Of a DNA stretch of 64,000 nucleotides, positions 44,044 to 52,924 are shown one piece after another. Position numbers and translations under genes: made by a program. Source of the stretch: JACXVD01 sp020446665 (GTDB lineage Bacteria; Pseudomonadota; Alphaproteobacteria; Sphingomonadales; Sphingomonadaceae); NCBI GenBank assembly GCA_041396905.1, contig JAWKXQ010000013.1, positions 17,367 through 81,366 of the forward strand, read 5' to 3'. Under the pieces are notes generated by a model. It was not told the DNA's origin. It saw only the letters and a program-made list of their open reading frames with translations, and did not search any database. The number at the start of each line of letters is the position of its first letter. Position 1 is the stretch's first letter.

Positions 44044-44148
44044 GCGCTGCCTCTTATCGCCGTTTGTGGAGTGATACCAGCCTCCAGACTTATAAGCATT
44101 GCTTACTGAATCCATGCTGCGGCAAAACAGCACGAGAGGATATCTGAC

Positions 44149-44899
44149 ATGCTCAAGCTCTACAGCTTCGGCCCTGCTGCCAATTCGCTGAAGCCCATGC
44201 TCACCTTGTTCGAGAAGAGGGAGCTGGACAAGGATTTCACCGTCCATCGGCTCGACCCGACCAATTTCGAACATCATCAAGACTGGTTCAAGGCGATCAA
44301 TCCGCGCGGCCAGGTGCCCGCGTTGGAAGATAAGGGCAGGTTCGTCACGGAAAGCACAGTGATCTGCGAAAATCTCGAAGATGCACATCCGACAGAAGTA
44401 GTATTGCATCCTGCCGACCATTACGACCGCGCCCAGATGCGAGTGTGGACCAAATGGGTCGATGAATATTTCTGCTGGTGCGTGTCCACCATTGGCTGGC
44501 ACCGCAGGATCAAGCCGATTGTGCAGAAGCTTTCGGATGCAGAGTTCGAAGAGCATCTCAAGAAGATCCCGATCCCCGAACAGCAGGTAAAATGGTGCCG
44601 TGCGCGCGAAGGGTTTCCCACAGGACTTGCTGGACGAGGAAATGCGCAAGATCGGCATTTCCGTGCGCCGTCTGAACGATCACCTTGCGGACCATGAATG
44701 GCTGGCAGGGGGCATGTATTCGCTGGCCGATATCTGCAACTATGCCATCGCAGGCGGGATGCAGTTCGGCTTTGCAGAGCTGGTCAACAAGGACGACGCA
44801 CCGCATCTGGTGCGCTGGATCGAACAGATTGCAGAGCGTGCGGCGGTAAAGGAAATCTACGCGAAAGTGCCGCTGGAGAAGATCGGCAAGCAGGACTAG
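44149..44899 (+). pseudogene. Glutathione S-transferase-like protein with a single +1 frameshift
   Basis: Thioredoxin-fold GST N-domain (KLYSFGPAANSLKPML, then INPRGQVPALED and TESTVICENLED) continues into the helical domain up to IPIPEQQVKW. At about 44620 one extra A (TTTCCCACAGGAC where TTTCCCCAGGAC or TTTCCCAGGAC would keep frame) shifts the message. The correct frame resumes as FPQDLLDEEMRKIG and runs to EKIGKQD at 44899. Apart from this base the roughly 250-residue protein is intact, so an assembly error is as likely as a mutation. Confidence 0.87.
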
Positions 44900-44993
44900 A
44901 CCGGTTCACTCCGACTTTTGGTTCACTTCCTTAAGTTGATGCTAACCATATACGGTTACGTCCCCTGACAATAATTCAGGGGACACTCCGTTC

Positions 44994-46397
44994 ATGAAGC
45001 ATGACCTGCCTGATATGGCCACGGCATCGGCCATCGACATTATTCCGCGCAGCTGCGGCGAAGTGACCGTTGGCTGCACGGATGTGGCCGGCATTGTCGA
45101 AGCAGTGATCGAAACTTCCACGCGCCTGCGTGGCGAACATTCAGCGCTGCGCGGCACAGTGGAAGACCTCGAAGCTGACCAGCGCCGCGTGGCCGAGGCC
45201 AGTGACGAAGCGCGCCTGCTTTCCGAACGGGCCATTTCGCGACTGGGGGAGGGGACTCAGCTGATCCAGTCCTCGCTGGACCAGATCACCGATTTGCTCG
45301 ACCTGGTGGGGGCGCTCAGCCAACACGTCACGGGCTTTGCCGCAGCGATGGAACAGGTTCGACGCAGCTCTCAGGAAATCGACCAGATTGCCGAGACGAC
45401 CAATATACTCGCGCTGAATGCAACCATTGAAGCCATGCGCGCCGGTGATGCCGGGCGGACCTTTGCGGTTGTCGCCAATGAAGTGAAGAACCTCTCCAAC
45501 GACACGCGCAAGGCCACGGAAGAGATCGGCCGGACGATTGACGCCTTGGGCAAGGAAGCGGAAGAAGTCATCGGCCGGATCGAGGAAGGCGCGAGAGCCA
45601 GCGGGGCGGCCAAGAATTCCGTTTCCCAGATATCTGGAACCATCGCCGGTGTGGCGGAACTGGTCGAAGAAGTCGATCGCCAGAATGACCAGATCGCGCG
45701 GGCAACCAGCACGATCAGCGGCCATGTTGGCCGGGTGCAGGATGTGCTCGACAGCTTTGACGAAGCAGCCATCGAGAATGAGGCAAAGCTCGGTGCGGCG
45801 CATGACCGGATCAACGAACTGGAACTGACGGCCAGCGAAATGTTCGATTCCATCGTCAAGGCCGGTCTTTCACCCGAAGACAGCCAGATGGTGGAGAGGG
45901 CACAGAATTTCGCGAGTGAGATTGTCGAGCGGGCAGAGACCGCGATTGCCGAAGGGCGTCTCACAATGAATCAGCTGTTTGATCAGGATTACAAGGAAAT
46001 CACAGGCAGCAATCCCAGGCGCTATCGTACAAGCCTGACCGATTGGGCAGATAGCGAATGGCGCCCGGTACTGGATCGGCTGAGCGCGATAGGCGGGGCT
46101 GTCAAAATGTGCTCGCAAGCGGATATGAACGGCTTCCTGCCGACTCACGTCACAGATCGTTCACGCCAGCCCACCGGCGATCTGGCGCATGACACCAAAT
46201 ATTGCCGCAATGGGCGGATTCTGTTCGATCCCATCGACTGCAAGGCAAAGAAGAGCAACGCGCCCTATATGATGGCCGTCTATCGCCAGGAAGGCGATGG
46301 CAAGACCTACGAGATCGTTCGCAACGTCTATATCCCGCTGATAATCAACGGGCGCCGCTGGGGTGATTTCGAAGTGGCCTATAGTTTCGACAGCTGA
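44994..46397 (+). CDS. Soluble methyl-accepting chemotaxis protein with C-terminal sensor-like domain
   Basis: 467 residues with no membrane segment. A coiled-coil signalling domain spans about 50-270, with hairpin tip ETTNILALNATIEAMRAGDAGRTFAV. The last 150 residues (about 318-467) form a separate globular domain with KYCRNGRILFDPIDC and YIPLIINGRRWGDFEVAY, which looks like a small ligand-sensing fold. The order, signalling first and sensor last, is the reverse of classical receptors. The promoter must lie in the 94 bases after the GST end. No other chemotaxis gene is in the window. Confidence 0.87.
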   Translation: MKHDLPDMATASAIDIIPRSCGEVTVGCTDVAGIVEAVIETSTRLRGEHSALRGTVEDLEADQRRVAEASDEARLLSERAISRLGEGTQLIQSSLDQITDLLDLVGALSQHVTGFAAAMEQVRRSSQEIDQIAETTNILALNATIEAMRAGDAGRTFAVVANEVKNLSNDTRKATEEIGRTIDALGKEAEEVIGRIEEGARASGAAKNSVSQISGTIAGVAELVEEVDRQNDQIARATSTISGHVGRVQDVLDSFDEAAIENEAKLGAAHDRINELELTASEMFDSIVKAGLSPEDSQMVERAQNFASEIVERAETAIAEGRLTMNQLFDQDYKEITGSNPRRYRTSLTDWADSEWRPVLDRLSAIGGAVKMCSQADMNGFLPTHVTDRSRQPTGDLAHDTKYCRNGRILFDPIDCKAKKSNAPYMMAVYRQEGDGKTYEIVRNVYIPLIINGRRWGDFEVAYSFDS

Positions 46398-46418
46398 CGC
46401 GCTGGCTCACATACCCGG

Positions 46419-47267
46419 TCAGGTGTTGCGGCGGGCCATAAAGGCGAGCCGTTCAAACAGCATCACATCCTGCTCGTTCTTGAGCAATGCGCCATGGAGC
46501 GGCGGGATGGCCTTGGTCGGATCACGATCCTGCAAAACTTCCAGCGGCATGTCTTCATTGAGCAGCAGTTTCAGCCAGTCGAGCAATTCGCTGGTTGAAG
46601 GCTTCTTCTTGAGCCCCGGCACTTCGCGCAGCTCGTAGAAGATATCCATCGCCTTGGTCACCAGTCTCTTCTGGATGCCCGGAAAGTGCACCTCGATAAT
46701 ATCGGCCATCGTGTCCCGCTCTGGAAACTTGATGTAATGGAAAAAACACCGGCGCAGGAATGCGTCGGGCAGTTCCTTCTCATTATTGGATGTGATTACC
46801 ACGATCGGGCGTTCCTTCGCTTCGATCCGCTCCTGCGTTTCGTAGACGTCGAAACTCATCCGGTCGAGTTCCTGCAGCAGATCGTTGGGAAACTCGATGT
46901 CAGCCTTGTCGATCTCGTCGATCAGAAGTACGGGCAGTTCAGGGCTGGTGAAGGCTTCCCACAATTTGCCCTTCTTGATGTAATTGCGGATGTCGTGAAC
47001 CCGCTCTTCGCCCAGCTGGCCATCGCGCAGCCGCGCCACAGCGTCATATTCATAGAGGCCCTGCTGTGCCTTGGTCGTGCTCTTCACATTCCATTCGATC
47101 AGCGGGGCATTCAGCGCTTTGGAAATTTCATGCGCCAGCACGGTCTTGCCGGTGCCCGGCTCACCTTTCACCAGCAGCGGACGACGCAGAGTGACGGCTG
47201 CATCAACGGCCACTTTCAGATCATCCGTCGCGATATAATTGCTGGTGCCTTCAAAACGCTTGGTCAT
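46419..47267 (-). CDS. MoxR-family AAA+ ATPase
   Basis: 282 residues. Walker A is VKGEPGTGKTVLAHE, Walker B is PVLLIDEIDKAD, sensor 1 lies in VVITSNNEKELPDAFLRRC and the arginine finger is within the RRC segment. MoxR ATPases act as chaperones together with VWA-domain proteins. The natural partner is the VWA protein ending at 42859; GST and chemoreceptor genes on the opposite strand now separate the two. Confidence 0.93.
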   Translation of the reverse strand: MTKRFEGTSNYIATDDLKVAVDAAVTLRRPLLVKGEPGTGKTVLAHEISKALNAPLIEWNVKSTTKAQQGLYEYDAVARLRDGQLGEERVHDIRNYIKKGKLWEAFTSPELPVLLIDEIDKADIEFPNDLLQELDRMSFDVYETQERIEAKERPIVVITSNNEKELPDAFLRRCFFHYIKFPERDTMADIIEVHFPGIQKRLVTKAMDIFYELREVPGLKKKPSTSELLDWLKLLLNEDMPLEVLQDRDPTKAIPPLHGALLKNEQDVMLFERLAFMARRNT

Positions 47268-47332
47268 AGGTAGTCCTGTGCAACTGTTTCCAGCTCGGGT
47301 TAGGGATCATGGCGCTCAAGCGCAAGGTGGGA

Positions 47333-48667
47333 TCACCGCCGCGCCAGTCCCATGATCCGCAAACCCAGCAATTCAAACTTCTGCTTGTCGACATCCTCTT
47401 CCGGGTTGTTCCAGCTCATGACCAGCACATGCCATTCGCCAGTATCGTCCTGCAGCAGCCAGCTGAGATTGAGCACACCCGGCTCCGATCCGCCCTTGAA
47501 GCCGATATAGGCCCACTTGTCTCGCATCGGCCCCGGCACGGATGGATTTACAGCGAGGATTTTTCGCGCAATCGGCTCGTCCAGTGCTTTGATCCGTTCC
47601 AGAATGCCGCGAACATCCTGTGCGCTGGCGAACCATTCCAGCGTGTCGATTGCATGTGGCCTGGCAAAGGTGGGTGGGATGATATTGGCTGCATCGCCGC
47701 CGGTCTCCCGGCCGAGATCCGCCAGCATGTCTTGCTGCTGCTCTTCATTGGCCATGGCATACAGCCCGCCGCGCGCTTCATCGCCTTTTAGTGCAAACAG
47801 CTCCAGCGTGGTCAGAAAGGGCAGCATGCGGTCTGGCTGTGAATGGCCACTGGCCAGAACTTCCCGCTCAACCGTATCGCGCCCGATCAGATCGATCAGC
47901 TGATCCGTTGCAGTATTGTCGCTGATGGAAATCATCATGATGGCAAGCGTCGCAACGGTGACGGGTGTTTGTTCCGGCCAGTTCTGCATTCGCCCGCTGG
48001 GAAGCGATCTGACGGACAGGCGGACGCCCTGATCCCAGCCATTGCGACCCTCCGCAACGCGCCGGGCAAGGGCAGACAGCACATAAAGCTTGAAGGTGGA
48101 CCCGATCGCCATCTGCTTGTCCGGGTTGAGCGCAATGACCGGATCAGCCCATCCATCCAGCGGTGTGTAGAGGACGCTGACCATGCCCGGCAGGCTCTCC
48201 AGCTCCGCCTCGATAGCTTCCGGCGTGTCGTTCAGCGTTTCAAAATCACTCAACAACAGACCGACCACAAGATGCTCACCATCCGGTGCCAGATGCATCG
48301 TCCCGCGCCCAATGGCATTTTCGAAACGCAGGGCAATATTGGCGGAATAGGGCCCCGTCGGCGTTACGCTCTCCACACCTTCAAGCTTGCCGAATTGCTG
48401 TTCCAGCTGTTGAATTAGCCCGGCCAGCTGTTCAGGTGTTACAGCCGCAAGAAAGGACGGGGCAAACACTGCCTGTGCCTCCACATCGCCCACAAGAACA
48501 GTGATGACATCATTGAGGCGGGTGGTCAGCAATTGCGCCTGAGACGTATCTTCCGCGAGATCATCCGCTTCGCTATTGACCTCCTGCGCCAGCGCGGAGG
48601 GCGTTACACAATGCAACGCAGCGGCCACTGCTGCGCCGAAGGCTAGATTCAACAAGGATTTCGGCAC
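47333..48667 (-). CDS. Secreted serine hydrolase, class A beta-lactamase fold
   Basis: 444 residues with signal peptide (LLNLAFGAAVAAALHCVTPSALA). The N-terminal 150 residues hold a DUF3887-like or inhibitor-like module. The C-terminal domain has the active-site SxxK in AIGSTFKLYVLSAL, SDN in MISISDNTATDQ, and KGG in IGFKGGSEPG in place of KTG. This matches penicillin-recognising hydrolases close to class A beta-lactamases. Whether it hydrolyses beta-lactams is doubtful given the large N-terminal domain. No operon partners. Confidence 0.85.
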   Translation of the reverse strand: MPKSLLNLAFGAAVAAALHCVTPSALAQEVNSEADDLAEDTSQAQLLTTRLNDVITVLVGDVEAQAVFAPSFLAAVTPEQLAGLIQQLEQQFGKLEGVESVTPTGPYSANIALRFENAIGRGTMHLAPDGEHLVVGLLLSDFETLNDTPEAIEAELESLPGMVSVLYTPLDGWADPVIALNPDKQMAIGSTFKLYVLSALARRVAEGRNGWDQGVRLSVRSLPSGRMQNWPEQTPVTVATLAIMMISISDNTATDQLIDLIGRDTVEREVLASGHSQPDRMLPFLTTLELFALKGDEARGGLYAMANEEQQQDMLADLGRETGGDAANIIPPTFARPHAIDTLEWFASAQDVRGILERIKALDEPIARKILAVNPSVPGPMRDKWAYIGFKGGSEPGVLNLSWLLQDDTGEWHVLVMSWNNPEEDVDKQKFELLGLRIMGLARR

Positions 48668-48850
48668 TATTCAGCTCCTATCCATTCGCCTGTTGGCATA
48701 TTGCAAACTTGCCCGATCTTGGGGCATGACAGGCTTTGTCACTTGAAAACACGAGCGGGACGCGCGATCAACCCGTTCAACGCAATGTTTCGCATAAATG
48801 GGGCCGGTTCTTTCCGGGGCGGTCCAGAACTCTAGAAGGGGACACCCAAA

Positions 48851-49225
48851 ATGAAAAAACTGGCTTCCACTGCTGCATTCCTGTTGGCCGCTGCTTCTAT
48901 GACCGCGGCTCCGCTGCAGGCGCAGAGCAATGATTATGATCCTGCCATGTATGACATGATGCTGGATTGCGCCGCGCTGCAAATTCTTTTCGCCAACAAT
49001 GCCAAGGACGAAGCGGGCAAGCAAGATTCCATCAAGATGGGCGCATCCTTCCTCACCAGCGCTCAGGAAATGTCCGGCAATGATCTCAGCGATCTGAGCA
49101 CTGTCATCAGCCCGCGCGTCACGAAGATTTCCGGCTGGGTTTCGAACGATCAGGCCAAGGCGCGCAAGCTGACCAAGACCTGCGCCTATGTGTTGAAGAT
49201 CGGCAAGAACTACACGCAGGGCTGA
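48851..49225 (+). CDS. Small secreted Cys-pair protein (copy 1)
   Basis: 124 residues: signal peptide (KKLASTAAFLLAAASMTAAPLQA) and a helical mature part with exactly two Cys, in YDMMLDCAALQIL and ARKLTKTCAYVLKIG, likely to form a disulfide in the periplasm. The same spacing recurs in the next gene. No known family is recognised. A ribosome site (AAGGGGACAC) lies before the ATG and a strong terminator follows the gene. Confidence 0.75.
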   Translation: MKKLASTAAFLLAAASMTAAPLQAQSNDYDPAMYDMMLDCAALQILFANNAKDEAGKQDSIKMGASFLTSAQEMSGNDLSDLSTVISPRVTKISGWVSNDQAKARKLTKTCAYVLKIGKNYTQG

Positions 49226-49250
49226 TCGGCCTGACATTCTTGCGCAAATG

Positions 49251-49285
49251 CGGCGGCTCAACGGATCGTTGCAGCCGCCGTTTTT
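49251..49285 (+). terminator. Rho-independent terminator between the two Cys-pair genes
   Basis: CGGCGGCT-CAACG-GAT-CGTTG-C-AGCCGCCG followed by TTTTT. The outer 8-bp and inner 5-bp stems stack with one bulged C. It lies 26 bases after the stop of copy 1. Confidence 0.9.
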
Positions 49286-49311
49286 GTCTCTGAATTCCTG
49301 GAGTAAGCACC

Positions 49312-49689
49312 ATGTTCCGAGAAATTCTTGCCTCATCAGCGTTGATCGTTTCGGCCATCGCACCGGCACAGGCTCAGACAACACCAATGGAAAAGGGCGT
49401 TATAGTCGCGGACGCAATGGTTGATTGTGTCTCGCTCTACATCGTGCTGGCTTCAAGCCTGTCCGACGAGGACAAGGAGCTGAAGCAGCAAATGACCCGC
49501 CTGGGGGCTGCTTTCCTCTCTTCCGCAACGAAGCTTTCCGGCAAGACAACCGATGAGCTGACTCCGGAATTCCGGACACGCTCAAAAATTATCGGCGAAT
49601 GGCTGGCAGCTGATGACCCCCGCGGCGATCAGATTTCCAAGACCTGTCTGATGATTTCCGAAGTCGGGACAAACTTCAAAGGCGGCTAA
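49312..49689 (+). CDS. Small secreted Cys-pair protein (copy 2)
   Basis: 125 residues with signal peptide (ILASSALIVSAIAPAQA). It aligns with copy 1 over the whole mature part: VDCVSLYIVLASSLSDEDKE against LDCAALQILFANNAKDEAG, LGAAFLSSATKLSGK against MGASFLTSAQEMSGN, and KTCLMISEVGTNFKGG against KTCAYVLKIGKNYTQG. Both Cys are kept. It is separated from copy 1 by a terminator, so it needs its own promoter within 30 bases or read-through. It overlaps the convergent parE stop by four bases. Confidence 0.75.
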   Translation: MFREILASSALIVSAIAPAQAQTTPMEKGVIVADAMVDCVSLYIVLASSLSDEDKELKQQMTRLGAAFLSSATKLSGKTTDELTPEFRTRSKIIGEWLAADDPRGDQISKTCLMISEVGTNFKGG

Positions 49690-51662
49690 GCGTCGATCAT
49701 ATCACGGTCAACTTCACCCGCGCGGTTCTGGATGAAGTTGAAACGATGTTCCGGATTGCGGCCCATCAGCTGTTCTACCAGTTCCTTCACCATGGCCCTC
49801 TGTTCGAATTCCGGGGGCAGGGTGATCCGCACCAAACTGCGGCTGTCGGGGCTCATGGTGGTTTCGCGCAATTGCTGCGGGTTCATTTCGCCGAGGCCTT
49901 TGAAGCGCCCGACTTCCACCTTCTTGCCCTTGAAGATGGTTGATTCCAGCTCTGCGCGATGTGCATCGTCGCGGGCATAGCGGCTCTCTTTCCCGGCAGT
50001 CAGGCGATAGAGCGGCGGCTGTGCGAGGAAGAGATGCCCCTTGCGCACGATCTCAGCCATTTCCTGAAAGAAAAAGGTCATCAGCAGCGTGGCAATATGC
50101 GCCCCGTCCACATCGGCATCGGTCATGATGATGATGCGGTCGTAACGCAGATTTTCCGGGTCACAATCCTTGCGCGTGCCGCACCCCATGGCGAGGATGA
50201 GGTCAGCTATTTCCGCATTGGCGCGGATCTTGTCCGCACTGGCTGACGCGACGTTGAGTATCTTGCCCCTGATCGGCAGAATCGCCTGTGTCTTGCGATT
50301 GCGTGCCTGCTTGGCGCTGCCACCAGCAGAATCCCCTTCGACGATGAAGAGCTCTGTCTCGCCTTCGCCTTCGCCCGAACAATCGGTCAGCTTGCCGGGC
50401 AGGCGCAATTTCTTGGCATTGGTGGCGGTCTTGCGCTTGACCTCGCGCTCCGCCTTGCGGCGCAGGCGTTCGTCCATCCGCTCCATAACCTGCCCGAGCA
50501 GCGCCTTGCCGCGTTCCATATTGTCGGTCAGGAAATGATCGAAATGATCGCGCACAGCGTTTTCGACCAGGCGGGCGGCTTCGGGGCTGGTCAGGCGATC
50601 CTTGGTCTGGCTCTGGAATTGCGGATCACGAATGAACACGCTGAGCATGATTTCAGAGCCGGTCAGCACGTCATCGGCGGAAATCTCCTTCGATTTCTTC
50701 TGACCGACCAGTTCGCCAAAGGCGCGCATGCCTTTGGTCAATGCCGCGCGGACACCTTGCTCATGCGTCCCGCCATCGGGGGTGGGAACGGTGTTACAAT
50801 ACCAGCTGGTCGAGCCATCAGACCATAATGGCCAGGCCACCGCCCATTCCACGCGGCCCTGTTCCTCCGGGAAATCCTGCTTGCCGGTAAAGGGCTGGGC
50901 GGTCACGCATTCACGTTCACCCAATTGTTCTGCCAGATGGTCGGCCAGCCCGCCGGGGAATTTGAAAGTCGCCTCTGCCGGAACATCATCGCTGGCGAGG
51001 CTCGCCGCGCATTTCCAGCGAATTTCCACCCCGGCATAAAGATAGGCCTTGGACCGGGCCAGCTTGAACAACCGTTTGGGATTGAACTGCCGGTCCCCGA
51101 AAATTTCCGTGTCAGGAACGAAGCTGACGGTGGTACCCCGGCGATTGGGGGTGGGGCCAAGCTGTTCAATCGGGCCGAGCGTCTGCCCCTTGGAGAATTC
51201 CTGCGCATAAAGCTGGCGATCCCGCGCGACCTCCACCCGTGTGTGCGAGGACAAGGCATTGACGACACTGACGCCAACCCCGTGCAGGCCGCCGCTGGTG
51301 GCATAGGCCTTGCCGGAGAATTTGCCGCCTGAATGGAGCGTGGAAAGGATGACTTCCAGCGTCGATTTTCCGGGGAATTTCGGGTGTTCATCCACCGGAA
51401 TACCGCGGCCATTATCCGCAATGCTAAGGCGGTTGCCTTCCTCCAGGCTGACTTCGATGCGCGTGGCATGGCCGGCCACGGCTTCATCCATGGAGTTATC
51501 GAGCACTTCGGCCGCCAGATGATGCAGGGCGCGATCATCCGTGCCGCCAATATACATGCCCGGTCTGCGCCGGACAGGCTCAAGCCCTTCCAGAACCTCG
51601 ATGGAAGAGCTGTCATAATCGCCGCTGGAGGCAGGCGTGTTCTCGAAAAGATCATCGGACAT
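49686..51662 (-). CDS. parE: DNA topoisomerase IV subunit B
   Basis: 658 residues, short like ParE rather than GyrB. GHKL ATPase motifs are EVLDNSMDEAVAG, ISIADNGRGIP and TSGGLHGVGVSVVNALS. The TOPRIM motif is ELFIVEGDSAGGSAKQ with IIMTDADVDGAHI. The C-terminal PLYRLT and RFKGLGEMNPQQLRETTM segments contact ParC, which is not in the window. Decatenates sister chromosomes. It is transcribed away from the LppC-like gene with a 56-base gap on the same strand. Confidence 0.96.
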   Translation of the reverse strand: MSDDLFENTPASSGDYDSSSIEVLEGLEPVRRRPGMYIGGTDDRALHHLAAEVLDNSMDEAVAGHATRIEVSLEEGNRLSIADNGRGIPVDEHPKFPGKSTLEVILSTLHSGGKFSGKAYATSGGLHGVGVSVVNALSSHTRVEVARDRQLYAQEFSKGQTLGPIEQLGPTPNRRGTTVSFVPDTEIFGDRQFNPKRLFKLARSKAYLYAGVEIRWKCAASLASDDVPAEATFKFPGGLADHLAEQLGERECVTAQPFTGKQDFPEEQGRVEWAVAWPLWSDGSTSWYCNTVPTPDGGTHEQGVRAALTKGMRAFGELVGQKKSKEISADDVLTGSEIMLSVFIRDPQFQSQTKDRLTSPEAARLVENAVRDHFDHFLTDNMERGKALLGQVMERMDERLRRKAEREVKRKTATNAKKLRLPGKLTDCSGEGEGETELFIVEGDSAGGSAKQARNRKTQAILPIRGKILNVASASADKIRANAEIADLILAMGCGTRKDCDPENLRYDRIIIMTDADVDGAHIATLLMTFFFQEMAEIVRKGHLFLAQPPLYRLTAGKESRYARDDAHRAELESTIFKGKKVEVGRFKGLGEMNPQQLRETTMSPDSRSLVRITLPPEFEQRAMVKELVEQLMGRNPEHRFNFIQNRAGEVDRDMIDA

Positions 51663-51718
51663 TGCTTGCGTATAAGGCGCAGATTCACGCCGTTACAAGC
51701 AGGCAGTGTCCGTTATCG

Positions 51719-52885
51719 TCAGTCCTCGAACTTTGCCGGGGCCGGGGAGACGATGACAACCTGCCCGTCACGCACTTCGCGCACTTCCATCGCCCGTTCG
51801 ACTACGCCGCTGCGCTGGAAGCGGAAAGCACCGTCAAGCCCAAGGAAACCGCCCTTGTCGCGCAATGCGCCGGTGGGAAAGCTGGTTCCCGGCTTCCAGT
51901 CACGCGCGACGCGCAGGGCGAGCAGAACCGAGTCATAACCCAGCGTGGCAATACGATAGGGCTGACCGCCGAAACGAGCATTGTAGCTTTCGGAAAAACG
52001 CTTGAAGCGCGCATCGGAAACAGCGGAGAACCAGCTGCCCCGCAGCGCAGCTGTCTGCGTTACCGAGCTTTCACCGCTCCACAATTCCGTTCCCAGAACC
52101 TGTGTCGCGCCGCTGCCGGCAGGCCGGAACACGCCTGCAGCCAGTGCCGAAAGCCGGGCTCCATCGGCGATCAGGACAGTATCAAAACCGCCTCGCTGCT
52201 TCATGCGCTCAGCCGCGCTGACGACAGATGTGTTGCCACGCGCATAGCGTTCCGTGGCGACCAGCTGCCCGCCGGATTCGAGTATAGCGCCTGACAGTGC
52301 CGCTTCCGCGCGCTGGCCATATTCACCCTCAGGCACGACCACTGCAAAATTCGCGCTACCCCGACGGCGCGCATAATCGACTGTCCTTGCGATGGATTGT
52401 TCCGGCACATGGCCCATCACGAATACATCGGGGCTGGCAACACTGGCATCATTGGAGAAAGCGATCAGCGGCACATTGGCTGGGCGCGCTTCGGCCAGAA
52501 CCAGTGGAACATTATCGCTCATCAGCGGCCCCAGGATCAGCTTGTTGCCATCGGCAATCGCTTTGGCCGCCGCGCTGCGTGCCCCGGTCGCCGTGTCATA
52601 GGTAGTAATGCGCAGATTATCCGCATTGGTATCCAGCAAAGCCATGGTGGTGGCATTGGCAATCGCCTGTCCGACCTGCGAATTGCTGCCTGTCATGGGC
52701 ACCAGCAATGCCACGCGGTGGCGCTGCTGATCCGTGGGCAGGGCTGTCGCACTCGGTTCCGGCGTCGGTGTTGGTTCCGGCCGGGGAGCCGTCTCGGTAG
52801 TCTTGGGAATCACCTGACACCCTGCCAGAAGAATCGCCGTACTCGCCACAACCAGCTTGCGCCGGTCCAGTTTAATCCGCTTCAT
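51719..52885 (-). CDS. Penicillin-binding protein activator, LppC/LpoA-like lipoprotein
   Basis: 388 residues: lipoprotein signal with TAILLAGC, a Pro/Thr/Glu-rich linker (about 30-50), then a periplasmic-binding-protein fold (RVALLVPMTGSNSQVGQAIAN, KLILGPLMSDN, GSANFAVVVPEGEYGQ, TLGYDSVLLALR). In Gammaproteobacteria LpoA activates PBP1A and is encoded divergently from rsmI next to yraN, and the same neighbours occur here. This gene lacks the large N-terminal TPR domain of E. coli LpoA, so activation by the same mechanism is not certain. Confidence 0.85.
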   Translation of the reverse strand: MKRIKLDRRKLVVASTAILLAGCQVIPKTTETAPRPEPTPTPEPSATALPTDQQRHRVALLVPMTGSNSQVGQAIANATTMALLDTNADNLRITTYDTATGARSAAAKAIADGNKLILGPLMSDNVPLVLAEARPANVPLIAFSNDASVASPDVFVMGHVPEQSIARTVDYARRRGSANFAVVVPEGEYGQRAEAALSGAILESGGQLVATERYARGNTSVVSAAERMKQRGGFDTVLIADGARLSALAAGVFRPAGSGATQVLGTELWSGESSVTQTAALRGSWFSAVSDARFKRFSESYNARFGGQPYRIATLGYDSVLLALRVARDWKPGTSFPTGALRDKGGFLGLDGAFRFQRSGVVERAMEVREVRDGQVVIVSPAPAKFED

Positions 52886-52924
52886 GCTTGCCGCTCCCCG
52901 AGCTCTGATCCATTGGTATGCGCG

